In this document: piece after piece, positions 31,500-44,955 of the stretch
How the letters are laid out: each line of letters opens with the position of its first letter
How positions within the stretch are numbered: position 1 is the stretch's first letter
Source of the DNA: Hexactinellida sp. DTS-2022
Lineage: Eukaryota; Porifera; Hexactinellida
NCBI GenBank assembly: GCA_028753945.1
Contig: JAPNXP010000001.1
Span: 12,948,501 to 13,012,500 of the forward strand
Reading direction: 5' to 3'
Length of the DNA stretch: 64,000 nucleotides
Made by a program: the position numbers and the translations under genes
The notes under the pieces: model-generated
Told to the model about the DNA's origin: nothing
What the model saw: only the letters and a program-made list of their open reading frames with translations
The model's database searches: none

Positions 31500-34400
31500 A
31501 CTAGACTGGTGCACACTGGTGCACTCCTGTCAGCAGCTATGCCAACTGGATTGAGCTCTTTATTACAACTATCCTCTCTCCAGCGGTTAGGATAGGTTAC
31601 GTCTTGAGGGAATAGTTGGGATCTGACACTCTACGAGCTTCCCGAATTCTCGGATAATGATTTGAGTTTCGGTATCGTTGACATTTGAATAGCGGATATG
31701 GCAGCCTGGTTGGTGTCTTCAACTGTTCCAAACCCTATCAATCAAAATAATATCAACTATAGGTAGTAATATTATACTACCTATAGTTTACACAGACAAG
31801 GAACAGAATGTAAATGGGTCATATGTCTCGGAACCAAGACCCATCTTATTCATGTCCCACTCTACCATAGACGTATTATGAAAAGTTATTGCTTTAAATA
31901 TCCTGGATTAGCATTTAGGAGCACTGAATACCTTGAATATCTCTATAGCCAGTGATAACAAACAAAGAGTTTCTTGTGGGGAAGATTTAGCTAAAATATG
32001 CTTCATGATCCATTGTTTCCTATAGAACAGTATTATGACTTGCAATTAATTAACTATGATAATAGACCTTGGATAACTGTAGTAGATTATAATATATGTA
32101 GTTTGTCTATACATTTTATAGCAATACCACGGAACTAACTATACATAACACAGTACACCACTTATCTGTGAGGTAATTACTTGACTACTACAGGGTACTT
32201 GGTAAGGTACTTATATATTCTTGTATATTTGTTTGTGTGTTTGTTAAGTGATGAGGGAATAGAAACCTCATTTATAATTTTTGATAGAGACTAAGTTCCA
32301 AATGTTATAATAAGTAAACAAAGTATGCAGATTTCGAATTTCGTATTTACAAATAAATAATGTGTATATTTATTGTTGTTGTTTACAAAAATAGGTAAAC
32401 AAATGAATTAAAATTCAAAAAAATTTGGTGTACAGGGATTTAGGGCAATGTACAGGAGAAAACCCCATACAGGGATATGACTATGAGGTGGGCAGGTATG
32501 TGTCTGACATTGTTTCTTAGGTTGGATAAGAGTTCTGGGGGGCGATGTAAGATCCCCCATTTGGGTCCAGGAGGATGGATTGTAAAGGCAATATGTAGTC
32601 CTGAGATCGAATAACTATAAAGATCCATACTATACTATTAAAGTTAAATTTAAAATTTATAAAATATAAATAGTTCGCCAGAATGTCAGCAGTGTATAGT
32701 TACTTGAATAATACATTTTTTTAGACAATATTTCATTAAAAATTATTGATTTATCAACTGTCTGAATCAGGCCTGTAGCCAGAAAGCGATAGTGAGTGGG
32801 GAAGCCAGAATTTTAGGGGGGGGGGGCTGAGTCTCATATAGCATGAAACCCTATGTATATTCAACGGAGTTTAATTGGACATTAAGAATCCTCAGGGGAC
32901 ACAATTCTGTATGGAGGCCTCATCCCGCCTAGACCCCTTGGCTACGGGTCTGCTCTGAATACAAAGTATAAAGCACTGTCTCTATAGCTTGTTATACACA
33001 CCAATAGATAATGCAAGCAGTATACATACACAGTTGAGTACAGTACATGAACTGATTTTATACATGGAATCTCATAAGAGATATATTCAATAATTTTTTG
33101 CATTATACAAACATATTCAAATCATTATAAACAACTAAATCTATTCATTGTAAACAAATAAAGACTGATATTTTATAATTTCTTCATAATCAAATACTTT
33201 AGAAAGTTTGCCAATACGTAGATGCAATAAAATTGACTTTAAAACGAATGCTGCATAAATAGTTCATATAAACAGTAATTAAGTTAGCAACTAGAATAAC
33301 TAAAGATCAAGAAATACCAAACTACATAACTTATTACATAATTAATTGATTAAACATTTTGAAAGATTATTAGAGCAATTTGGTTTAATTGTAAATAAGT
33401 AACTTTGGTTAAGTCTAAGGTTACAATGGAATATGCATAGAGACTTTCCTATAATTAGTCTCATATTGCATCTATCTATAAATAAGCTGATTTAGTGGCT
33501 CTATACAATTCTACTCAACTTATACTATTTCATAATAACTGTATTATTACTTGAAGATATTTGTATAAACTCAGAAATTAACCTAATTTCTACAATCAGT
33601 GAATTGTCCATTTATCAAGTCAGTATTTAGTATTTAGCAAACAATTTATTTTGTTAGTTTAATAATTTCTTTATCATAATATCTGTTGTTAGGAAACTTA
33701 TCCATATTTGAAGAATCTCAAAAGGAATTTCTTATATTCAGAGATACTTCCATTATCAACGAATTACCGTGAGTTGTCTTACTTAAATTTTATAGAATTT
33801 GAACATGTATTATACCAGAAAATGCGGACATTTAATTTTTATACATAAATTTCAATAGATTATTTTCTAATTGATGATGATAGTATTCATATCATGTTAT
33901 TCGAGATTTTCGAGATTAACTGTAAATCTCGAATAATTTTAAAAAATCACGTTTTAGAGTGTCGGTATGTGTATAATTTTACTCAGGTAGCTGAATGGAG
34001 TCGAATGAGGGGTCACTTGATTAAGTGGGAACACAATTTGATAATGGGATTTTTACACATTCCTAAGACATTCCAGCGTTGCTATGGAAAAATTCTTCCA
34101 AATAAATATGGACATGTGATATATCAAATTGCTGGAAATTTAACGCAGAGTACCAATATGGTGATAATATGTTGATTGGAGCTGATTTGAGAAAGTTAGC
34201 TCCAGAAATGTCAGCGATTTTCTATGGAAAATCAGAAACTGCAAACGTGTAAAATATTTTCCTCACGGGCTTTGGCTTGCAACTTTTTTTCTATGTGTAT
34301 TTGGGTCCAGAAGAAGACTCTAGTGTAGAAATTGTTTGGTAACAATTTTTTTCAAGGTTTTGAGTTAAAATTCCCTAACTATAGAGGCATAATTACATTT

Positions 34401-35100
34401 GGTGATGCTTCAATATAAAACTATAATAAAGGATAAAAATAACAAAATTTTGAATTTTATTTATAGAGGTATATATTAAACTCCTTAACTTTATAATGAG
34501 TTAATTAAATATAGAATTTCTGATCATTATGAGCAATTATAATATACAAATTCTGATTTCACATTAGAATTCCACATAGTCGGATTACTCTAGGTACTTA
34601 ATTTCAAATAATCACGATTATTTACTGAGATACAGCCATATTACCATTTGTGCAACTTATGCCACTTCATGGATTTTGGCTGAAATGACATGAAATCATA
34701 ATATTATTTAATTTATAACTACCTTGTTATAGAAAATTAACGCGCCATGAAATTTAGGCGAAGGAAATTAACGCACCATGAAATTAACGCGAATTGGAGA
34801 TGAACATTTTCAAATACATGAAATTAACGCGAATAATTTTTTAGAAAAGATTTCCTGGATATTATCCATATTAAATCCTATTTATTGTGCTCAAATAGGC
34901 TTCCAATCTACTTGATAGACACGGTATATCCTTTCAACCTAGTTGCACATCTGAAAATATGTAGCTCGGAAGTTTGTCCATCCATTGTACAATTTTTCTA
35001 AATAGCTGGAAATTAAGGTCATTGAAATTATCGCGAAGGAAATTAACGGGATTTGGAGAAATTCGCGTTAATTTCATAGCGCGTTAATTTCCTATAATAA
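31500..35100. other. Gene-poor AT-rich stretch
   Basis: No gene supported. Contains a hAT-like element at 32768-32953 (ends CAGGCCTGTAGCC / GGCTACGGGTCTG, flanks TCTGAAT), a truncated Helitron-like piece at about 32220-32410, and at 34730-35100 a cluster of inverted 'gaaattaacgcg' and 'cgcgttaatttc' motifs bounded by 'cttgttatagaaaatt' and 'tttcctataataagg', probably another MITE. The frame at 33894-34175 has no recognisable domain. Confidence 0.45.
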
Positions 35101-35258
35101 GGTAATCATTTTTTTCTAACGAACTATTTATTGTAAATGTGAAAGAAATTCCAATTTTGTTTTGTTATTAATCGTTTTATTCTAACTATGAAATTTTTCC
35201 TGCTTTATTTCAATGCAAAGGATTGGTTAGAAAAAACAGGTTTCGACAGTACTATATA

Positions 35259-36086
35259 TCTATATTATTAAATCTCGATTGTTGTGTGTTTGTTTGTGTG
35301 TGTGTGTGTGTGTGTGTTTGTTTGTCCGGATTGTATTAAAGTGCGGGGGGAATAGAAACCGCATTAATATATGAGAGATAAACTAACTTTCAAATGTTAT
35401 AATAGGTAAACAAATGTTATAATAGGTAAACAAGTATGCTGAACACGAATTTCGCGTTTTTAAATTTCTCATATTAATATTTGTTGTTGTTGTTTACACA
35501 AAATAGGTAAACAAATTAATGAAAATTCAAAATCAACCTAGAAGTTAGCTTCCAACGGGTATTATAGATAAACAAGTATGCCGAACACGAATTTCGCGTT
35601 TATAAATTTCTCATATTAATATTTGTTGTTGTTGTTTACACAAAATAGGTAAACAAATTAATTAAAATTCAAAATCAACCTAGAAGTTAGTTTTCAACGG
35701 GTATTATAGGTAAACAAGTATGCTGAACACGAATTTCGCGTTTAAATTTTCTAATATGAATATTTGTTGTTGTTGTTGTTGTTGTTGTTTACTCAAAATA
35801 GCTAAACAATTTAATGAAAATTCAAAATCAACCTAGAAGTTAACTTTCAATAGGTATTATAAGTAAACAAGTGTGCTGAACACGAATTTCGCATTTATAA
35901 AATTCTAATATGAGTATTTGTTGTTGTTGTTGTTGTTTACACAAATAGGTAAACAAATTAATGAAAATTAGATAGCTATCTACCATTTCCATGGTAGAAA
36001 ATGTGAGGAGTAAGGCCGCTCAGCGGCCGTTAACTTGAGGTGCGTAGCACCGATCTGTCGCAAAGCGACCGAGACCGAAGGGCTCG
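35259..36086 (+). mobile_element. Non-autonomous Helitron with internal tandem repeats, 828 bp
   Basis: Starts TCTATATTATTAAATCTCG after an A, has a GT microsatellite, then about four units of a ~142-bp repeat (recurring 'aacaagtatgctgaacacg'), then 3' hairpins GGCCGC/GCGGCC, GGTGC/GCACC, GTCGC/GCGAC, and a terminal one ending GGGCTCG before a T. The layout (Helitron-type ends, microsatellite, core tandem repeats) resembles the pearl/HINE group of animal elements. No ORF. Confidence 0.8.
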
Positions 36087-36225
36087 TATTGTATAAGCTA
36101 TAGCTATAGTATAAGAATATTCTTTCACGCTATAAACGAATATATTATCTCGATCCAAAAGTATTATTATATAAAGAGTATCCACTTAAATCTACATTGT
36201 ATGCTTAAACCAGGGAACTGTATAC

Positions 36226-36474
36226 AGTCAACTCCCGTTATAACCAAGTCGGATATAACGAAGTACCTCCTTATAACGAAGTCGTTCAATGGTCCGGAAA
36301 TCCTTCTATCTTATTACATTATTAAAACTTCGGTTACAAAGAAATGATTATAACGAAATTCCGCTTATTACGAAGTCATTTTATCCCATATAGCCTCTAA
36401 GCTATTGATTTAACTCCGCTTATAACGAAATGAAACTACGGTCCCAAGCACTTCGTTATAATGGGAGTTGACTG
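36226..36474. mobile_element. MITE, CAACTCCCGTTATAACC family
   Basis: ACAGTCAACTCCCGTTATAACC at the left is matched by CGTTATAATGGGAGTTGACTG at the right, with TA flanks. It is the longest complete member of this pogo-like family in the window (compare 405-577 and the right-truncated copy at 63556-63740). Confidence 0.7.
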
Positions 36475-39400
36475 TATACAATTGTGTCTCTGCTCTTAGG
36501 GCTCTAATAAACAGTTCGCTTAGTAGAATAGGGAAATAAAAGAATCAATTAGGTTAAATTGGGACGATATTCAGCCTGTAGTTAAAATGAATTCAGCATT
36601 GAGCGAAATAATAGCAAATATTTCAAAAGGTATTAATGAATAACAAAAAAACTACAATATTTTCGTGCGACACTTGTTGTGATAATAATACTTACAATCA
36701 GAGATGGTCCATTAGAAGATTATTAACATTAACCGTTTGAATATATAGTAATATTATAAACAAGAAAATATACTATCAATAGGCCAATTTTGTTCAATTC
36801 AAGTTATCATTAAAATATTTAATGCGAAAACTCAAAACTGTCTATTGAATTTTCTCTTACAAATCTGCGGTATCATTTTTGATGTGGATGTATTTAATAT
36901 AAAAATGAGGAAAAGCGGCGCACTAGTTTTTGTTGTACAACTAATTTCGGCGAGATTAAATTATTATTTGATGATAAATTAAGTATGAAGTGGTGCTCAT
37001 TTTTCGCTGTTGAAGTCGCTACTAACTTCACACTCGTATTCCTCCAATTTATTCAATTAGTTATAATAAAGGCTCATACATTATAGCAAGTATAATTACT
37101 TATACTACAGTGGATTCTAGTATTATAAGAACAATGTGCGACAATACAATCACACAGAATATACTTTATTATTATCTCACTGAAACAACAATGGCGTCGA
37201 TTTGCCAAATATTGGGGAGCGTTTTTAGTTGTGTTTAACTGAGTCGCGAAAATAATTGTAGCCTAGTAGCGAATTGATACCACGACCCAAAATTAACAAC
37301 ATTCCACAAAGTTTAACAACGTTTCACAATCCACAGGTTCTTTTGCATGTTGTATATCATTTTCCGTCACTAGATACCATATTTGGGGGTTAGGACGAAT
37401 ATATACTCTCGCCCCTAACTTGAGATTGGGAGCCGACTGCCCTCTGTGATTTCTGGATCTACGCCTTGCCCTGAAATGTTTTGCCATTGAGCTAAGTAAG
37501 TAACTGCTAATTTATAGTAAATAAAGACACGATTTGTTCTATAATTATTCTCTCCAACAACTAGTAACAATACTTGTCGGTTGAATTAACAAAGATCCGA
37601 TTCCCAGGGATAGCATTATATAACCGGTATCCACTGTATTGCATATCTAGTTGTGATGAAATAGTGCGGACTGTGTATCTTTAGTGTTGTCAGACCATGG
37701 ATAGTAGTGTATAATATGAGAAGCAACATAAACAATTTATTCCAACGATAATAAAGTTAGTAAAACTACACTAACCGACACCAAGATTATTTGAACAACA
37801 GAAATATTACTTCTTGCAACGTAATACCGGCTGTTAACTACTCTGAAATGACTTTAAATATCTTGCTATAGTTTTAAATTTAATAACTTGTGATTTCAGA
37901 TATTTTTATTTATAAAGTGGCATAAGTAGCATAACTCTACCTCCATAAGAAAATGTCAGCACAGCTATGATTTTTAATTTTACAGTGAACTCTCGTTATA
38001 ACGACTTGCTTGGGACCTGGAAATTCCTTCGTTATCTCCGGATATTAGTTATAAGCGGATAATAATTTTAATGCATTTAGTGCTCTGGGGGAAATATCCA
38101 TTTCGTTATTTCCGACTTGGTTATAACTGGAATACACTGTTTTTGTATATCAATTTATTATAAGATAGCATAACAAATGCAGGCCCGTAGCACGCCAAAA
38201 TTATTGGTGCGGCATAGTGACGTCACCATATTTATTATAGACATACATTAATATTTTGTACTTTATACGTGCTTTTACTCTATGTTTTAAGTTTCTCAAC
38301 TAAGGGAAATACAAAAAATACATAATATACTAATAAATTTATACAGTCTTTATTGAAGTGTAGCAAGAGTTGCTATTTGCTAAATAATCTAATGGTTACA
38401 AATACGATATATTTTAATTGTACCGAACAGTTTGGCGGAGCAGCAGCACCTATGCCACACCTGTGGCAGTTGTGTTTACCAATGCCATCATGCCGCTCCT
38501 ATAGTTGTCGGTGACTTAAATGTGTTCTCAAATATATGTGTGGTCACCAAAATTATTGGTGCAGCCATGGCCGCACCTGCCGCACCTGCTCCTACGACCC
38601 TGAAATGTGTTATACAATAATTAGTGTGTATGCCAGGCTTGTACCGGGTCAAGATTTCATGACCCGGTGACCCGGCTGATCCGGTAAGTAGGTATACAGT
38701 GATCAGCGATACCTTAGAAGTTTCAATTGAAGAACTATGTCTCACAAATGTTGCCATTATCGGAAATTCCTATTGGCCGTCATAACGTCATAGTAGTTAC
38801 ATGCATTAATTTGTAAGGGAATTAAAATTTATACTTAACCGATATTTCCCCATCATGCCTTATCTGTTTCGGCGACTGATTTGGAGGATTGTTTGTTTGT
38901 TGAAAGTTGTATTTTATTTCAAAGCGTTATCCTATCAGCCATACTTGATTGCTTTTAAGTAGTTGCAGTTCTTTTCATCTTATCATTGGGATTTGGCACT
39001 CTACGTACCTCCCACGTCTAAGATCAGCACTAGCTATAGTTAAATTCCCATTTACTATATATATCGTTCAAATTTAATATAGTGCATCATATTATACTAG
39101 TGACACTTTATTATTGTGATTCACTTAATAAAGGGCCGTATATGACAGTGAGAAAGCCAAAAACATAGAAGGCCGAAATATATATATTGATTCTATTTTC
39201 AGCCAAAGTTTCACTCAAATCAACAGCCACTCGAACTTTCTAGTGGCTACCATATACCGTATTCACTCGAACAATCGCCCTCCTCCTTAAGGGATATAAA
39301 ATTAAAATCCAAAATAATTGCTAAATAGTCCTGAAATTAACTAGGTAACTTGGAAAACCCGAAAAAAATTCTCATACAATACCAGATGAGCACTGAGGGG

Positions 39401-39898
39401 AATTGTTTAACAGGATAATAGTGCTTTAAGTATTTCCTCAAATAGCAAATAGGAGCAAAAATAGCAAATAGCAATAAATACGCCTAATAAATTAATTTAA
39501 ATCTACGTATATGTATTGGACAAAGAGGGTCGTCTTATGCTCGAATATATGTCAATAAATCACAGATATATTTGTTATGTAGGCTATTGATTAAGTGTAA
39601 ATGAATTTTTGATGTTGTGTAAAATGAGACGAAATATATCAAAAATGGATTAGAAGCTTCTGGTAGAAAATATTAGATAATATCCAAAACCCGATCCTAG
39701 TTTGTAAAGTGATCTACAATCCGATCACAATCCTTAAAAAAGGTTATCTATAAAAATCATAGATTGAAAACTCTTATGCCCCATGTGTTATGAGTAAATA
39801 TTATTATCACATTGGTCATAGACCACCTTTTGAGTATGTAGACAAGAATTATCCTAACTCTATTTTAACAAACGCTTTATTTGTGTAGAATTCCGTAA
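36475..39898. other. Intergenic, 5' side of the NLR gene
   Basis: A CAGTGGAT-ended pogo-like element of about 530 bp spans about 37114-37639; a 64-codon minus-strand frame inside it (37293-37487, starting MAKHFRARRRSRNHRG) has no recognised domain. A TTATAACG MITE is at 37983-38142. About 38182-38610 has inverted ends GGCCCGTAG / CTACGACCC and a repeated 'aaaattattggtgc'. The promoter of the NLR gene should be in the last few hundred bases; 'tttgtgtag' just before the ATG could be an acceptor for a 5' UTR intron. Confidence 0.45.
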
Positions 39899-42800
39899 AT
39901 GGCAATCGAAGAGCTCTCTGCCTTAACGGAACTAACCAACAAGTTAACATCCGAAGAAATAATACAAATCAAGAATGAAATTGGTATCCCAGAAGGATTG
40001 TGTGAAGATATAACTCATAAATCGAATTTCCTAATCGCAATGAAACAATGGAAAGGTAGAGACGCCTACAAGTTCTATCTGGCCCTACAGCACATCCGAC
40101 CCGACTTGTCAGCAATAGCTTGTGATGTGAAGTGGCTATGCGCCTCATCCCCAGTAGAAACCGAATTCCAAGAGGAGGAACTGTCAATCAAAACTCTAAT
40201 CAATCTACTGAGAGATGAAATCCCTATGGATAAATGGTCGATAATATACATAGCTCTGATAAATGAACCAATTGAGAATATCAGTTTTGAGATGGCTATG
40301 AACAAACTGTTGGAAAACGGATTTATTAAGAAAGACCTGAGAAATCTAACAAAGATTCTGGTGGGAATCCAAAGAAATGACGTGGTTGTACAATTGAAGG
40401 TCTACATCACTTTATTCTCGAAAATGCAGGAAGGGGAGTTTGAAAGCAAATTTAAGCGAGAGATCGGAATTCAGGAAAAAGAATTGAAAGAATGGGAATC
40501 CAATCTCAAGCTATTCTCTCTATTTCAACATGGAAAAGTCAAGGAGATGATGGGCTCAGACAAATATGCGAGTCTAGCTGATGTGTATATCGACTTGACA
40601 ATATTGAAGGAAAAACCACAGGAAATTAAATTAAAAGACGAAACAACCTATAATGAAATAGCAATGTTGAGGAGGATTGCGAGACAGGGTGGTTGGAAAA
40701 AGACAGTTGATTTCACCGAGGAAATAGTGACATATGAACGTACTAAACCAGAGATTTGGTGCATTATCGGGAATCCAGGATGTGGGAAAACGTTTTTGGC
40801 AAAGCGAACGGCACTGCGATTTAGTAGCAGCGAATTAGTCGGCATTAAATATTCAATCTCCATTCCTTGCCGCAATACCGATTGGCACTCCATGGAAGCA
40901 ACACGTTATGAAGTGGGAAGCAAAATAGATTCCGAATTTATGCAAAAATGGTTGGTGCTAGGGTTACCCATGGGATCCAGTTGGTCAAACGATTTAGCAA
41001 AGCATCTTAACCAATCAGATGGAGAGGGACTCCTCTTAATAATAGACGGCATGGATGAATTCACCAAGAGGGTTCCATTCAAAGACACGTTTGTATGTTT
41101 GCTACTGAAACGACAAACGCTAATAAGATCCACGATTATTGTCACCAGTCGCCCCGGTGCATGGACTCTCATCTCCTCTACACACACACTGAAAATAGAC
41201 AGATATTATAAAGTGCTAGGATTCTCGCCAAAGAATAGAAATCTCTATTTCAAAAAACAGATAACTAACAAAAAGAAATTAACGGAATGCTTTAACCTAA
41301 TGAACAGACATGATGAGATGAAGCAACTATCCCTAATACCCGTAAACGCATTGTTATTCGCGGCACTACTGAAAGGAGAGGATTCTACCTCCATTAATAC
41401 GCTAACCAAGCTCTACTACGAATTAGTACTGTACATGATCAGGAGAGAATTAATAAGAATGGGCCTAAAAGAGTACTCTCGAGTCTCACGCATTTCAAAC
41501 CTCCACACAGACATACTAGCCTGCCTGCATAGAATAGCATTCATAGCAATCCTCGGAGTGGCAAACAGAGATCTGGTATCGGAAGAGACAGTGACTCTCA
41601 ATTTGGGACAGGAAGAATACCCATGCCAGTGCTTAGGTCTAGCTCACGAGCACTACCGAAAGGAATCCGTCGGACTTATGAAACAAGTGTGGACATTTGT
41701 CCACCTGACTATGCAGGAGTTCGTATCTGCTCTCTATTTGGAACACACTAGCTGGATTAAGCAGTGCTACAGTGTTAGGTATATTTCCCACTCCGAGGCT
41801 AACTTATCTCTGTTCCGAATGGTAGTCAGGTTCCTCTGTGGACTCCTGTCTGATAAAGCAGCTGCTCTTCTCTCCATCCTATACAGGTACCTGACTCCTC
41901 AGCCCATTCAGATGATCGATATGCCTATGAGCTATCAACTTGACTACAGTGATTTGTATCACCATGAAGGTTGGAATCTATTCACCAAAATCTATTTCCA
42001 ATTAGCCTCGATTTTGTATGAAACTAACACAGATTCAATACCATTTTGGTTCAATAACTTCAAACAACACTTTCCGATGCCAGTGTATCTGTATGTACGA
42101 GAATCCGTCTCTCCTAATGAATGGATTTGTTTTATTCAGACTCTCAAACTCGTTCGTCGAATTCAACTCATTTACATCGATACTAGTTATATCAATCCGA
42201 CTCAATTCAAATCTTTAATACAGGAAATGGGAATTTTTTCTATTAATTTATTAATTTTGCGCTTCCAAAGGTAAGATTCCACTAAGGTCCTATCATATAC
42301 CGAAAGTATTAGAGAGACGGGAATTAAGTCTGACACTAAGGTTAGTATTGAGCTACACTACTGTAATTTCAGTGCTGAGAAAGATGTTATTCTTTTTCCT
42401 GCAACAACCAATCAGATTATAGACAGCTTGAGACTATATAGGAATGAATATTCACACACAGCTCTTCAGGAATTAACCAATCTATTCTCCGCTATTCATT
42501 GCTTTTATGTTTTTGAATCTGATAATAATTACGACACTATGGTACCAGCTCTGTGTCAGGCGACACAATTAAGAGTATTACACCTCTATGAGATTCCTTC
42601 TGAACTCATTCCTAGCCTAACAGCTGTGCTACCTCAGTTCTCTAAGCTGCAAGAGATTGCATTCGATAATGCCTCACTGCTACCTGCAATTACTCATCTG
42701 TCAAATCTAACTTATCTACGAATACAAGATCGTAAAACAGAAGACACAACTCTCTGTGATTATTTGTTGCAGATTATTAAATGGAACAGACACTCATTAA

Positions 42801-43252
42801 GAGGAATGGTATTTTGGTATTTGGACATAATTGGATTGAATATTTGGAGTTTGCTTCTCAATTGTTTGGAACTTTGCACTAATTTAGTTCAGCTGAAGCT
42901 ATATGAGATTATTCTACCATCTAATGACGTCACTCACTGGAGTAGCGCTGTTAAACAAATGAAGTCTTTAGTTGAATTGGAATTATTTTATGTCTCCCTC
43001 TACGAGACAGGGTTATTATCTCTCTGTGAAGGCCTGATATACCATCCTGCTATTAGGAGTCTAAAGCTAGGAGACTGTGAGCTGACTTCTCTATCTTGTG
43101 AGCCTCTAGCTAACCTAATTCCAACTGTCTCACAGCTGGAGACACTGAGAGTCAATGGACTATCTGAACCTGACAGAGATCCTATCTCATTACTCAAGGA
43201 AACAGCTGATGAGTTTGGTATTGAGCTTAAGCTAGAGCTTAAGTTGTATTAA
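39899..43252 (+). CDS. NLR-type receptor: death-fold domains, NACHT, LRRs (2 exons)
   Basis: Exons 39899-42270 and 42373-43252 are joined across a 102-bp GT-AG intron (donor AAG|GTAAGA, acceptor TTTCAG), giving 1083 residues. Residues about 5-80 look like a DED-type death fold (LTSEEIIQIKNEIGIPEG, then IRPDLSAIA); about 95-170 may be a second one (LLENGFIKKDL). The NACHT ATPase follows: Walker A GNPGCGKT at 291-298, Walker B LLLIIDGMDE at 378-387, TSRPG at 416-420. The second exon has a few weak leucine-rich repeats (LVQLKLYEI, LVELELFYV, IRSLKLGDC). Such proteins are cytosolic sensors that oligomerise on ligand binding; sponges have expanded families. The ligand and partners are unknown. The gene is intact, with a MITE 60 bp after the stop. 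Confidence 0.85.
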
Positions 43253-43312
43253 CTTCTCATCTCTGCTAATAAGGTTTGTATTCACTTTATTATCTGTTAA
43301 TATTGTCTACTC

Positions 43313-43742
43313 CAGTGTGGACCATGGGTCAACATTGGTGACCCATGACCCATCTGACCCATCGGCTTTGTGACCCATGACCCATTGACCCATTGACCCA
43401 TGACCCATGACCCATCGAGTGACCCATTGACCCATCAAGTAACGCTTTGACCCATCGTGATTCCATTGACCTTTTTAAATATCTAAACTTTTATGTATAC
43501 AATCCGACTTATAATAAACATATGATGCTTGTCAATCAATTAATTTTGGTAGACTTCTAATACCAAAGAAATACCCTGTAATGTTTCTTGGTTAATTTGA
43601 TTCGTACTAGTATAACTGGACGAACATCGAAATTCCAAATAGGTCATGGGTCATGGGTCACAGAGCCGTGACCCATGACCCATCGATTTAAGTGACCCAT
43701 CTGACCCATGACCCATGACCCATCGACCCATGGTCCACTCTG
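43313..43742. mobile_element. hAT-like MITE with GACCCAT subterminal repeats
   Basis: The 430-bp element starts CAGTGTGGACCATGGGTC and ends with its inverse (GACCCATGGTCCACTCTG). The target duplication GTCTACTC is perfect (43305-43312 and 43743-43750). Both subterminal regions carry many 'gacccat' heptamers, in direct and inverted order, a pattern expected of transposase binding sites. It lies just past the NLR stop codon and inside an older CTCCGCTTAAT (pogo-like) fragment. Confidence 0.85.
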
Positions 43743-43750
43743 GTCTACTC

Positions 43751-44955
43751 CGCTTAATCGAGTTTCGCAGGATAATTGACAAGATTAAGCGGACGTATAC
43801 TGCTAGATTATGGATACGTACATATTGTTTGCACAGTGATATATAAATACATTTAAGGACTTGACACAATTAATCGAATATAGACCCTCTTAAATGAATA
43901 TTTTTAGCCATTACTTTGCCAATTAAGCAAAAGCTTTTCCAAGAATAACGTATTTAGACTCCAATAACATAATTTTGACCCTTTTAACCAAAATATTTGC
44001 TTCTATTTGCATGACTTGGTTCCTAAAATGAACCTATTAAGCGGTTGACACCATTAACCACAGAATCTTTTTGTATTTGTTTACTATCATTATCTTTGTT
44101 ACTATTTATATAGTTTGTTGTTGTTTACAACATTATATACCGAATTCCATTTGACTCTAAGTGATATTTAACTTCCACTATCAGTTCCATAAGAGCCATT
44201 AACCACTGCATCTATATTTACCTAACAACTGCTATACAGATAGTTATTAGCCACTTGGTTAACCACTCCCTCTGTTTGATACCTTCTCTGTCTCCTCTAG
44301 ACTACACCTCGTATTCCTCTCCTCTCCAGTCTCCCTCTCGTTCTCATCTGTTTATTCGTATTTGCAACTAACTTTAGTGTTTATTGTGTATTATCTTGTT
44401 TATATTTATCAATAAACACTCTCTCAATTGAATTGTGTTCGATCTTACTGAGTCTACTGTAATGCAATAGCTTAACTAAACCTTACTTCTACATGAAATC
44501 AGCTCACATTTTAATTCTACTTATAATTCGAGCAAATCCCTAATATAGTATCTGTTTTGTGGCCTAGAGGCGAATTATTTGCATTTTTTCTCCAAGTATA
44601 TATTGTAGGGACGGCTAGGTGCTTTTATTTAATCTGTGAATTTATTGTCAAATACAAAACAGCTTCCTTATATGTAGAGGGTCTATTTCTAGACTGTCTA
44701 TAAAAGCCCATACAAAGTAAGCCAACAATTTGTAGCACTTCTATAATTTTGTAGATCAAAAGCCCCTGCCGTCTATGGTAATACCATTTGTGTCAAGAAA
44801 ATCTGCCTAGAAATAGACGAAGTTATTTAAATATCTTACATCTACATCATAACCTTACAGTACAAATTCTCAGTTGTTTCGTTATTTATAATTAACTATG
44901 TTTTCTTCATATGAGAATCTAAATTACAGCTGGCCGATAGCATGGTCCATGCATG
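43751..44955. other. Intergenic
   Basis: Begins with the rest of a CTCCGCTTAATCGAG element. At 44660-44825 is a 'ggtctatttctag...actgtctataaaagccc' repeat also present at about 1862-2030 and 6225-6325 (collagen introns). A pyrimidine-rich tract is at 44285-44350. No gene supported. Confidence 0.45.

Noticed and set aside
33894-34175. 93-codon plus-strand frame as a gene
   Set aside because: No domain, AT-rich composition like its surroundings, no splice context.
37293-37487. Arg-rich 64-codon frame as a ribosomal-protein-like gene
   Set aside because: Basic start only; no family recognised, and it lies within a CAGTGGAT-ended repeat element.
43313-43742. GACCCAT heptamers as a transcription-factor binding array for the NLR gene
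   Set aside because: They are bounded by transposon ends and an 8-bp target duplication; a regulatory role would be secondary.
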